From Exiguobacterium sp. Helios (GTDB lineage: Bacteria > Bacillota > Bacilli > Exiguobacteriales > Exiguobacteriaceae): a stretch of DNA of 64,000 nucleotides. The stretch is from positions 1,575,501-1,639,500 of the forward strand of contig NZ_CP053557.1 of NCBI RefSeq assembly GCF_014524545.1, given 5' to 3'. Under the pieces are notes generated by a model that did not search any database, had not been told where the DNA came from, and worked only from the letters and a program-made list of their open reading frames with translations. A program made the position numbers and the translations under genes. Below, piece after piece: positions 1 to 7,086 of the stretch. The number at the start of each line of letters is the position of its first letter. The first letter of the stretch is position 1.

Positions 1-237
1 AAGGTCGCAGAGACACGACGTTGTCGGACTTGTTCTCCCACAGCGCTAGAGACAGATTGGTTGTTGACGATTGATGCAGAAGTGATGCAACAAGTTACGG
101 ATGCCGAGTATCAAGAACGACTTCGTCAGTGTTCGACCTGTCCGTTTCATCAGGACGATACCTGTTTAAAGTGTGGATGTTATATCTCTTACCGAGCACG
201 TCTTGCAACGAAGCATTGTCCTATGAAGGTTTGGTGA
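1..237 (+). CDS. Cys-rich small zinc-ribbon-like protein, 3' part only
   Basis: An open frame enters the window from the left and ends at TGA 235-237, giving 78 residues of which the start is not visible. Eight or more cysteines fall in short pairs (CRTC, CSTC, CLKCGC) and the protein ends with a CP-x(3)-W motif after KH. This spacing is typical of small Bacillales zinc-binding proteins of unknown function (DUF6171-like). I infer metal binding from the Cys pairs only. It lies 15 bp upstream of galM on the same strand, so the two could share a transcript, but galM has its own RBS. Family assignment is tentative. Confidence 0.55.
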   Translation, partial: KVAETRRCRTCSPTALETDWLLTIDAEVMQQVTDAEYQERLRQCSTCPFHQDDTCLKCGCYISYRARLATKHCPMKVW

Positions 238-252
238 GAAAGGAGCAACAAT

Positions 253-1254
253 ATGGAACGACAGACAGAAGTAGTGGATCAGACGGCAATCATGCTTGAG
301 AATGAGACGTGTCGTTTGCGTATCTTGACATATGGAGCTACGCTTCAAGAATTTTCGATACAAGATGAAGGATGGAAAAATCTTATCCTGTCTTACGATA
401 CGTTGGAAGAGTATATGGCAGATACCTATTACTTAGGAGCGACCATCGGGCGCGTCGCAGGTCGAATCGAAAACGGCGCATTTGATCTAGAGAAAATGAC
501 GTATCAGTTACCGCAAAACGAAGGGAATCATCATTTACATGGTGGAGACGGTCTGCACTGTCAGTTTTGGAAAGTAGAAGACGTGTCAGCAGATTTCCTA
601 ACCCTTCGTTACGTAAGTCCTGATGGTGAGAATGGCTATAAAGGAATGCTTGATATTCGGGCTTCTTTTGAGTTACTTTCTGATGGTGTGAGGATTAGCT
701 ATGAGGCAACCAGTGATACTGATACGGTGTGTGATCTGACGAACCATACGTACTTTAATCTGAGTGCAGGTAAACGTGATATTTTACAACATGAATTGAC
801 ATTATCTGCTGATCGCTTTGCTGAGCTACGTGAGGATTTGATACCTACAGGAAAATTACTAGAGGTAGACCAAACACCATTCGACTTCCGATTAGGCCGA
901 ACCTTATCGGAAGGTTCTGCTTCGCATCATCCTCAAAACCAATTGGTCGGTGGTTATGATCATCCGTTTGTGTTCGCCGATCAACGAAAAGCGAAGCTCT
1001 ATGATCCTGAAAGCCAACGCACATTGACATTGTTTACATCTACTCCCGCACTCGTTTTGTACTCAGGAAATCAGATGAATGAGGAGACGATGTTACGTGA
1101 AGGACAATCAAGAAAACATTACGGTGTATGTTTAGAGCCGCAGCATCTTCCTGACGCGGTCCATCATGAAGAGTTCCCTTCTATCCTATTAGCAGCAGGA
1201 CAGACATATCGATGGGAAACGGTGTATCGAGTCGAGAAAGGAGTCAGTCGATGA
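253..1254 (+). CDS. galM: Aldose 1-epimerase (galactose mutarotase)
   Basis: 333-residue cytosolic protein that interconverts alpha and beta anomers of aldohexoses or pentoses. The GalM family landmarks are all present: GNHHLHGG near residue 95, NHTYFNLSAG near 165 (catalytic His), and CLEPQHLPDA near 295 (catalytic Glu). Length fits the family. The ATG at 253 has AGGAG eight bases upstream. The stop overlaps the next start as ATGA, so translation is coupled to araM. In this operon, with arabinan-cleaving GH43 enzymes downstream, the likely substrate is arabinose released from polysaccharide, although galactose cannot be excluded. Confidence 0.93.
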   Translation: MERQTEVVDQTAIMLENETCRLRILTYGATLQEFSIQDEGWKNLILSYDTLEEYMADTYYLGATIGRVAGRIENGAFDLEKMTYQLPQNEGNHHLHGGDGLHCQFWKVEDVSADFLTLRYVSPDGENGYKGMLDIRASFELLSDGVRISYEATSDTDTVCDLTNHTYFNLSAGKRDILQHELTLSADRFAELREDLIPTGKLLEVDQTPFDFRLGRTLSEGSASHHPQNQLVGGYDHPFVFADQRKAKLYDPESQRTLTLFTSTPALVLYSGNQMNEETMLREGQSRKHYGVCLEPQHLPDAVHHEEFPSILLAAGQTYRWETVYRVEKGVSR

Positions 1255-2420
1255 ACCTCGAACAGATTCAGGAACAGGTAGCCGCGTGCACATGTGGAAA
1301 TCCGCATCACACCATTACAATAGAACAGATTAGTGCTTCAGAAAATGTTTGGCAATCGTTAGCCGAGTTTGTACAGAAAAAAGAATGGCGGCACCTTCTC
1401 GTCATCGCAGATGCAAATACGCAGGCTGTCGGTTATTCTCCATTGAAAAAAGTATTAGAAGAAGCGGGCATCGACGTATCATTCGTCTCACTTTCCTTGA
1501 ACGAACAAGGGGATGTCTTAGCTGGTGAATTATCAGTTGTTCAAGTGTTGTTAGAGCAAGATGCGAGTGTAGATGCATTGATTGCACTAGGAACAGGTAC
1601 GATTCATGATGTGACACGATTCTGTGCTGCAAAAACAAAAGTGCCATTTCTCTCGGTGCCAACTGCTCCTTCAGTGGATGGTTTTACATCGAAAGGGGCA
1701 CCATTGATTGTAAGAGGTAAAAAGATCACCTATCAACTTGTTTCGCCGATTGCTGTATTTGTACCGAATGATATTATTCGCAACGCACCACAAGCTTTAG
1801 TGGCAGCAGGTGTAGGTGATATGCTCGGAAAATATACATCCTTATTGGATTGGCACTTTGGCGCTTTTGATGGAAATGAACCGTTTTGTCCTATTGTCGC
1901 TCGATTAACAGAACGAGCATTGTTTGCCTGTATGGAGGTTCTACCAGAGATCTACGAAGGAAAAGCGAAAGGTTTGGATCAACTCATGGACTCGCTACTC
2001 CTATCTGGAATTGCCATGTTGATCTTTGGTCATTCGCATCCCGCTTCTGGTGGGGAACATCACCTGTCTCATTACTGGGAGATGGATTTCATTACGCACC
2101 ATCGCCCGGCAGTCTTACATGGTACAAAGGTGGCTGTCGCCACAATGGAGCTCATTGATCTCTACAGAACAATGATCCAGGAACGTTCTGATACGCCAGT
2201 GAAGCTGAACGATTGGGCACAACATATGCCGACTCGACAGGAGATGGAGTATATCTTTGGTGCTTTAAAAGCACCTCTTCGACCGGAAGAAATTGGTGTC
2301 TCACCCCTTCTGCTAGCAAGTAGTAAACAAGAAGCTTACCGATTGCGAGAACGGCATACACTTTTAAAACAGATGAGCCTACAGTCTACTCATTCTGAGG
2401 CAGAGGAGAATTCTTTATGA
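1251..2420 (+). CDS. araM: Glycerol-1-phosphate dehydrogenase, AraM/EgsA family
   Basis: 389-residue NAD(P)-dependent, metal-dependent dehydrogenase of the iron-alcohol-dehydrogenase-like superfamily that reduces dihydroxyacetone phosphate to sn-glycerol-1-phosphate. The nucleotide-binding GTGTIHDVTR motif, the metal ligand region PTAPSVDGFTS and the His cluster HSHPASGGEHHLSH are visible. B. subtilis AraM sits in the arabinose operon, which matches the GH43 neighbours here. I chose ATG 1251 (protein starting MNLEQIQ) because AAAGGAG precedes it and it overlaps the galM stop as ATGA; an in-frame ATG at 1212 lies inside galM without an RBS. Its end overlaps the next start by 4 bp. Confidence 0.93.
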   Translation: MNLEQIQEQVAACTCGNPHHTITIEQISASENVWQSLAEFVQKKEWRHLLVIADANTQAVGYSPLKKVLEEAGIDVSFVSLSLNEQGDVLAGELSVVQVLLEQDASVDALIALGTGTIHDVTRFCAAKTKVPFLSVPTAPSVDGFTSKGAPLIVRGKKITYQLVSPIAVFVPNDIIRNAPQALVAAGVGDMLGKYTSLLDWHFGAFDGNEPFCPIVARLTERALFACMEVLPEIYEGKAKGLDQLMDSLLLSGIAMLIFGHSHPASGGEHHLSHYWEMDFITHHRPAVLHGTKVAVATMELIDLYRTMIQERSDTPVKLNDWAQHMPTRQEMEYIFGALKAPLRPEEIGVSPLLLASSKQEAYRLRERHTLLKQMSLQSTHSEAEENSL

Positions 2421-3364
2421 GAGAAGCAATTATAAACCCTATCGTTGAACAACGCGCAGATCCATGGATAATGCGTCACACAGACGGCTATTATTATTTC
2501 ACAGCTTCCTTACCTGATTTTAGTGGGATTCCCCTCCGTCGAGCTCAGACCATTAAAGAGTTAACAGAAGCAGAGGAACAAATCATATGGACGAAACGTC
2601 CGACAGGTATCATGAGTGCTAACATTTGGGCGCCTGAACTGCATCATATTCAAGGGAAATGGTATCTCTATTTCGCAGCAGCACGTGAGGATGCTATTTT
2701 TGATCATCGTATGTATGTTCTTGAAAATAGCGCAGCTAATCCTTTGGAAGGTGACTGGATAGAAAAAGGGCAGATCAAAACGTGGCGAGAATCGTTTGCA
2801 CTCGATGCGACAACGTTCGAACATGAAGGACATCTGTATTACATCTGGGCACAGAAAGATCCTGAAATTGAAGGGAACTCTAATCTGTACATTTCAGAAA
2901 TGAAAAATCCTTGGACTTTAATCGGACCACAAACGATGATTGCTAGTCCGGAGCATCCATGGGAAAAGATTGGTTTTCTTGTAAACGAGGGTCCGGCTGT
3001 TTTGAAGCGACACGGCCGTATATACGTAACATTTTCAGCAAGTGCGACCGATCATAATTACTGTATGGGTCTTCTTAGTATTGATGAGACGGAGAATGTT
3101 CTGGACGTAACCCGTTGGAAGAAGCATCCGAAGCCTGTTCTTACAACAAATGAAGCGATCAGCGAATACGGACCGGGTCACAATAGTTTTACGACGCTTA
3201 CAGATGGGACGGATATTTTGGTTTATCATGCCCGTAGCTATAAAGAAATCGATGGCGATCCACTATGGGATCCAAATCGTCATACGTATATACGACCGTT
3301 TACTTGGCAGGGAGAACTACCTGTATTCGAGAAGAGTTTAGCAAACGAGGAGGTAATACGATGA
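2417..3364 (+). CDS. GH43 family arabinosidase, copy 1
   Basis: 315 residues, no signal peptide, so intracellular. It has the five-bladed beta-propeller GH43 signature: RADPW near residue 14 (general base Asp), FALDATTF near 126 (pKa-modulating Asp) and NEGPAVLKR near 195 (catalytic Glu acid). The sequence most resembles exo-acting alpha-L-arabinofuranosidases that trim arabino-oligosaccharides after import; beta-xylosidase activity is the alternative. The start overlaps araM by ATGA and its stop overlaps the second GH43 gene in the same way. The downstream gene is a full-length paralogue, so this is a tandem duplication. Confidence 0.9.
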   Translation: MREAIINPIVEQRADPWIMRHTDGYYYFTASLPDFSGIPLRRAQTIKELTEAEEQIIWTKRPTGIMSANIWAPELHHIQGKWYLYFAAAREDAIFDHRMYVLENSAANPLEGDWIEKGQIKTWRESFALDATTFEHEGHLYYIWAQKDPEIEGNSNLYISEMKNPWTLIGPQTMIASPEHPWEKIGFLVNEGPAVLKRHGRIYVTFSASATDHNYCMGLLSIDETENVLDVTRWKKHPKPVLTTNEAISEYGPGHNSFTTLTDGTDILVYHARSYKEIDGDPLWDPNRHTYIRPFTWQGELPVFEKSLANEEVIR

Positions 3365-4308
3365 ATCAGACAGAGGATCAGCATCTTATAGTAGAGCAAC
3401 GAGCAGATCCGTGGGTGTATTTACATTCTGATAACTACTATTATTTCACGGCGTCCGTTCCTGAATATGACCGAATTGAATTACGTCGTGCCACATCGCT
3501 TCAAGAATTAAGTGATGCAACACCTGTAACAGCCTGGGTCAAACACGAAACAGGTCCGATGAGTGATTTGATTTGGGCTCCAGAGTTACATTATATTGAT
3601 GGGAAATGGTATATCTATTTCGCAGCTGCAAAATCACGTGAGATTGTGAATGGACTCTTTGATCATCGGATGTTCGTACTGGAAAGTAGTTCTACGAATC
3701 CTCTTGAAGGCGAGTGGGTAGAAAAAGGACAAATCGAAACGGAATGGGATTCATTTGCGCTTGATGCGACTGTATTTGAGCATCGAGATGTTCATTATTT
3801 AGTCTGGGCACAAAAAGATCCAGCTATTGAAGGAAATTCTAATCTCTATATTGCAGAGTTAGAAAATCCGTGGACCATCAAATTACCACAAATTATGCTT
3901 ACAAAACCCGAGTTAGAATGGGAAACAAAAGGGTTTCTCGTCAATGAAGGTGCGGCAGTATTAAAACGCGATGGTCAGATTTTTATAACGTACTCTGCTA
4001 GTGCAACAGATGAAAACTATTGCATAGGTATGTTAAGTGTTTCTGAAGAAGGAGATATACTCAATCCTTCCATATGGAAAAAAGTACTTAAGCCAGTATT
4101 TAAAACAAATATAGAGGCCGGCCAATATGGTCCTGGGCACAATAGTTTTACTGTGAACGAGTATGGTGAAGATGTCATTGTCTATCATGCCCGCACTTAT
4201 ACGAACATTGAGGGCGATCCATTGTATGATCCTAATAGGCATACGCGCGCACAAGTGTTTACATGGGATAGAGATATGCGACCCATCTTTGGTAAACCTT
4301 CTGAATAA
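3361..4308 (+). CDS. GH43 family arabinosidase, copy 2
   Basis: 315 residues, similar to the upstream GH43 protein along its whole length, with the same catalytic motifs: RADPW, FALDATVF and NEGAAVLKR. Also cytosolic. The start ATG 3361 is preceded by GAGGAGG and overlaps the upstream stop (ATGA). An in-frame ATG further upstream (3265) lies inside the first GH43 gene and has no RBS. Having two copies suggests division of labour on differently linked or substituted arabino-oligosaccharides, which is inference. It is the last gene of the operon and is followed directly by a long palindrome that can act as terminator. Confidence 0.9.
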   Translation: MNQTEDQHLIVEQRADPWVYLHSDNYYYFTASVPEYDRIELRRATSLQELSDATPVTAWVKHETGPMSDLIWAPELHYIDGKWYIYFAAAKSREIVNGLFDHRMFVLESSSTNPLEGEWVEKGQIETEWDSFALDATVFEHRDVHYLVWAQKDPAIEGNSNLYIAELENPWTIKLPQIMLTKPELEWETKGFLVNEGAAVLKRDGQIFITYSASATDENYCIGMLSVSEEGDILNPSIWKKVLKPVFKTNIEAGQYGPGHNSFTVNEYGEDVIVYHARTYTNIEGDPLYDPNRHTRAQVFTWDRDMRPIFGKPSE

Positions 4309-4313
4309 GTAAT

Positions 4314-4369
4314 AGAAATCATAAAAGGTATACATTTCGACGTCGAAATGTATACCTTTTATGATTTCT
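4314..4369. terminator. 56-bp perfect palindrome, bidirectional terminator
   Basis: Bases 4314-4341 are the exact reverse complement of 4342-4369, giving 28 pairs with no spacer (the centre must open to form a loop). It lies between the convergent GH43 copy 2 (+) and the DUF2975 gene (-). There is no clean T-run on either side, only the A/T-rich arms. I read it as a shared terminator. A perfect, zero-spacer palindrome of this length is unusual. Confidence 0.7.
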
Positions 4370-4430
4370 TGATTGTATAAGAAAGAGTAACACTGTTTTA
4401 TACTTAATTCCTCATACTAGTTTTTAATCT

Positions 4431-4892
4431 TTAAGAAAGAAAATGATCTTTAAGAATGTATTGAAAACATCTAAATATAGCGCTTACTGCTAACGGTACT
4501 ACAACAAGAATTATGCCCACTAGTACCAAACCTGGAGCATCGTCCATTTGCCCAATATAAAAAAATATCGGTAAAATACAAAGAGCTAAAAAGGCAATAA
4601 ATAAAAACGACTTTCTTATCATTTGAGCCGATAAAAAAATCAAATCGATTGATTTAGAGCTTTTTGATATGAATTGTAATATACGAAGGCCATGAAAAAT
4701 AGAGAATATTAAAGGTATTAAAGCCATATAAGCAACTAGCAATACTATATATCCGGGTTTTTCAAATATTAAAGAACTTGTTATTCCTTTCATCAGTGCA
4801 GAAACTCCATATCCTGCTAATCCAATTAAAAGAAGTAATAGTATGATAAGACATGTTTTTAAAAAAAGAATACTTTTTTGAGGTAACTCCAT
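4431..4892 (-). CDS. DUF2975-type four-helix membrane protein
   Basis: 153 residues with four hydrophobic segments (about 8-30, 45-70, 90-112, 120-143). Topology, length and the charged loop after helix 2 fit DUF2975 membrane proteins. Members of that family are normally followed by a small Cro/CI-type HTH gene, often translationally coupled; here nothing coding follows the stop, so the partner is absent. RBS GGAAAGGAG stands upstream of the ATG. The gene is AT-rich relative to the sugar operon, as is the whole 4.4-7 kb stretch. Function unknown. Confidence 0.7.
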   Translation of the reverse strand: MELPQKSILFLKTCLIILLLLLIGLAGYGVSALMKGITSSLIFEKPGYIVLLVAYMALIPLIFSIFHGLRILQFISKSSKSIDLIFLSAQMIRKSFLFIAFLALCILPIFFYIGQMDDAPGLVLVGIILVVVPLAVSAIFRCFQYILKDHFLS

Positions 4893-5198
4893 TTAATTTA
4901 CTCCTTTCCTTGTTAGAATAAGCCTTACCTTCAAATCAAACTATACAACTAAAGTATAAAAGTTACATTGCACTTAAGACTGACTTTCTCAAAATAGTTA
5001 ATGAAAATTACTGAGGGATTTTTTTCTACAAATGTCTATTTATTATGTTGAGTTTTTAAAAAATTTTTTTGTTATTCACTGTACTAATTCTTATTAAAAG
5101 AGTCGTAGAAAGTAAATAAATTATAAAATTAAAAATGGAGCAAAAAAGTATACTTTCTATTAAAGAAATAGATGAAATAAATAGAAAGCTCCATAATA
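4893..5198. other. AT-rich intergenic stretch
   Basis: About 300 bases with no convincing ORF. It would carry the promoter of the DUF2975 gene on the - strand. An inverted repeat of the form CTTTCTATT / AATAGAAAG lies near 5153-5189, next to the terminator hairpin of the following gene. Confidence 0.5.
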
Positions 5199-5245
5199 AA
5201 AACATCTTTTATTTGTGTAGATACTCCATAAATAAAAGATGTTTT
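5199..5245 (-). terminator. Stem-loop terminator of the GNAT-like gene
   Basis: Arms 5199-5214 and 5230-5245 pair perfectly (16 bp) around a 15-base loop. The right arm overlaps the stop codon of the - strand gene ending at 5244. There is no strong T-run, but position and stem argue for a terminator. Confidence 0.6.
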
Positions 5246-5768
5246 ATGATGATGTATAAATTAACTCATTATTATTCAACTTGAAACCGAAACGAGTGAA
5301 ACATTCAATAGATATTTTCCCCGAATCAGAGATGTGGTTGAAATTTCCATGAATGCTGAATTTGTCATATCGATTCTTGAAATCACAAATCAATGCTTCG
5401 AGCAAAAGTCCTCTCTCTCCGATTCCTTCTTTTCGAACATGAAGATCTAACAACTCAAACTCAGAAGAAGTAGAAGAATTTTCGATTCCTGTACTTATCA
5501 GCTGAACACTCATGCAAGACTGTGTATTTAATATAAAAGAGGGTTCAAGTGGGCCCTCGAGAAGAGTTATATAAAAAATGGATGCCGTGTATAAAGAATT
5601 TTTTGTGATTTGAACCAGTTGCTTTTCTTTATTAAAAGCCAGTCCAATCAACGTTTCGTGAGGAAGACAATTTAATTTTACCCTTCGGCTATCACATGTT
5701 TGTTGCCACTCGGATTGAGGGATCCAAGAATGTTCAAAGACAAGTAGACCTCTTCGAAAAAAACGCAA
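5244..5768 (-). CDS. Hypothetical protein, possible GNAT fold
   Basis: 174 residues. Around residues 110-130 there is a stretch LHVRKEGIGERGLLLEAL that resembles the acetyl-CoA-binding motif A of GNAT acetyltransferases, and a C-terminal CFTRFGF resembles motif B (residue-number-plus-GF). The N-terminal half is not recognisable. I chose the TTG at 5768 because GGAGG lies eight bases upstream; another TTG at 5783 lies too close to the RBS. The GNAT reading is inference from two weak motifs. The gene lies in AT-rich surroundings and has its own terminator. Confidence 0.5.
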   Translation of the reverse strand: MRFFRRGLLVFEHSWIPQSEWQQTCDSRRVKLNCLPHETLIGLAFNKEKQLVQITKNSLYTASIFYITLLEGPLEPSFILNTQSCMSVQLISTGIENSSTSSEFELLDLHVRKEGIGERGLLLEALICDFKNRYDKFSIHGNFNHISDSGKISIECFTRFGFKLNNNELIYTSS

Positions 5769-6284
5769 ATCAAGTACCTCCAATATTTGTACATGTGTAA
5801 ATTATACATGTTTATTAAAGTAATAAAAAGTAATTATTATATAAAATGTAGAAAAAAACTCATTTATAGAATGGTTGGTAGTAAAACAGTAGATAACTAG
5901 TTGACCGTGTATGGGTGGCTAACAATGATGTTGTAAACCGTATCTTAGGAAAATCTACTTTTCCACTGCGAGATTTTTAAATTACCTTCTCTACTCATGA
6001 TCTCATCCTCCTTTTTTAAATGAGAGCGCTCTATAAATAGGCATTTAAAATTTCCCTTCCTTTTTTTCGAATTAAACATCCTCGATATAAATTTTCAGAT
6101 AATACAAAAGGTACATGTGAACCTGTCTTTTAATAAAGGTTTAAGTAAGGTATAGGAATATGTAAATAAACATTTGAGTTTTTCTAATGAAAAATCGTAA
6201 GCGAGAATTATGAGCTGAAAACTGACTAATAGGGAAAAGAAATAAAAAGGAATAACATTTGCATACAACTAAGGAGGTATAGTA
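5769..6284. other. AT-rich gap with a strong RBS and a 17-codon ORF
   Basis: About 500 bases without a normal gene. On the - strand a consensus AAGGAGG (near 6008-6014) precedes ATG 5998 and a 17-codon ORF ending at 5945 (starting MSREGN). A 10-bp palindrome AGAGCGCTCT lies just upstream of that RBS. The ORF may be the stump of a deleted gene or a leader peptide. The rest shows nothing I can support, apart from the promoter area of the 6285 gene. Confidence 0.35.
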
Positions 6285-6419
6285 ATGCACAAAAAAACCT
6301 ACAAAAATTCGAAAAGAGAAAATATCTTTGAACGAATTTTCAAGGGAGAATTAAGTAAATTTTCAATTCTATTTGTTGCATGTCTAATAATTTTCTTTGT
6401 TTTAATCTCCTATTTTTAA
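6285..6419 (+). CDS. 44-residue single-pass membrane peptide
   Basis: ATG 6285 follows a near-perfect AAGGAGG (6271-6277) at ideal spacing. The product is 44 residues: a strongly basic N-terminal half (HKKTYKNSKR) and a hydrophobic helix at about 26-43 (FSILFVACLIIFFVLISYF). This is a typical positive-inside small membrane protein. No family recognised; it could be a regulator of a membrane complex or a type I toxin-like peptide, but I see no antisense RNA gene. Coding status rests on the RBS and the amphipathic-plus-hydrophobic layout. Confidence 0.55.
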   Translation: MHKKTYKNSKRENIFERIFKGELSKFSILFVACLIIFFVLISYF

Positions 6420-6607
6420 ACACCAAAAAGAACTGATTATTTTTTGGTATAAAAGTGAGTACACGTGCTCTCCGTGAGGCTAAAAATATCTTTCATATCG
6501 AATGTTTAAATACTTATCATTTGGGAAAATCAATACTATTCCATTTGATTAGATGACTTGTTTGGTACCGCATTATTAAATGAGCATCGGTATAATCAAT
6601 CTCCTTT

Positions 6608-6645
6608 AAAAACGAGTATCAGTTCTTGAACTGATACTCGTTTTT
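6608..6645. terminator. Bidirectional rho-independent terminator
   Basis: Arms 6608-6625 and 6628-6645 form an 18-bp perfect stem with a 2-base spacer, followed on the + side by a T-rich run. It lies between the + strand 44-residue gene and the - strand gene ending at 6654, and can serve both. Confidence 0.8.
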
Positions 6646-6653
6646 TATTTGTT

Positions 6654-6995
6654 TCATTGAGAGTGATTTTCGAAGAAGTGGTGAAGTAGGGTAACAATTT
6701 TTTCTATAGGTTCATATGATAGAAGAACGATTTGGTGTTTGCTCCCGTTCGAGAATTCTATATCAAAACGTTTTTCGAGTGTTGATAAATTTAGATAATA
6801 GTGTATTTCACCTACGACAGACCGTGAAATATCAAATTGTTGAAGATTAGTAGAATACAATGAAACCGGATGATTGGAATAGATTTTTATTTTTGCAACA
6901 TTAGCGGTACTGATAACTTCTTCAAAAACGAAATCTTGCGGAAAGTCTTGTTTTTCTAGATACTTTTTAAGTTGTTCTCCTTTGAGAAGTTTCAC
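6654..6995 (-). CDS. Hypothetical cytosolic protein, 113 residues
   Basis: 113 residues, no membrane helix or signal. The start is GTG at 6995 with GAGGAGG nine bases upstream. Mixed alpha/beta composition; the middle (residues 30-95) alternates charged and hydrophobic residues like a beta-sandwich, and the C-terminus is an amphipathic helix ending FFENHSQ. No family recognised. It is a monocistronic gene with terminators on both flanks. Confidence 0.6.
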   Translation of the reverse strand: MKLLKGEQLKKYLEKQDFPQDFVFEEVISTANVAKIKIYSNHPVSLYSTNLQQFDISRSVVGEIHYYLNLSTLEKRFDIEFSNGSKHQIVLLSYEPIEKIVTLLHHFFENHSQ

Positions 6996-7020
6996 AATTG
7001 TTTACCTCCTCACCGTAAGT

Positions 7021-7049
7021 AAAAGGACATTAATAAATAATGTCCTTTT
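7021..7049. terminator. Stem-loop between two - strand genes
   Basis: Arms 7021-7032 and 7038-7049 pair perfectly over 12 bp around a 5-base loop, with A/T runs on both sides. It follows the stop of the MscS-like gene (7087, - strand) and precedes the start of the 6654 gene. Confidence 0.7.
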
Positions 7050-7086
7050 TAGTTACAAAAAATTCTTCGAATTTTCACCTACAACT

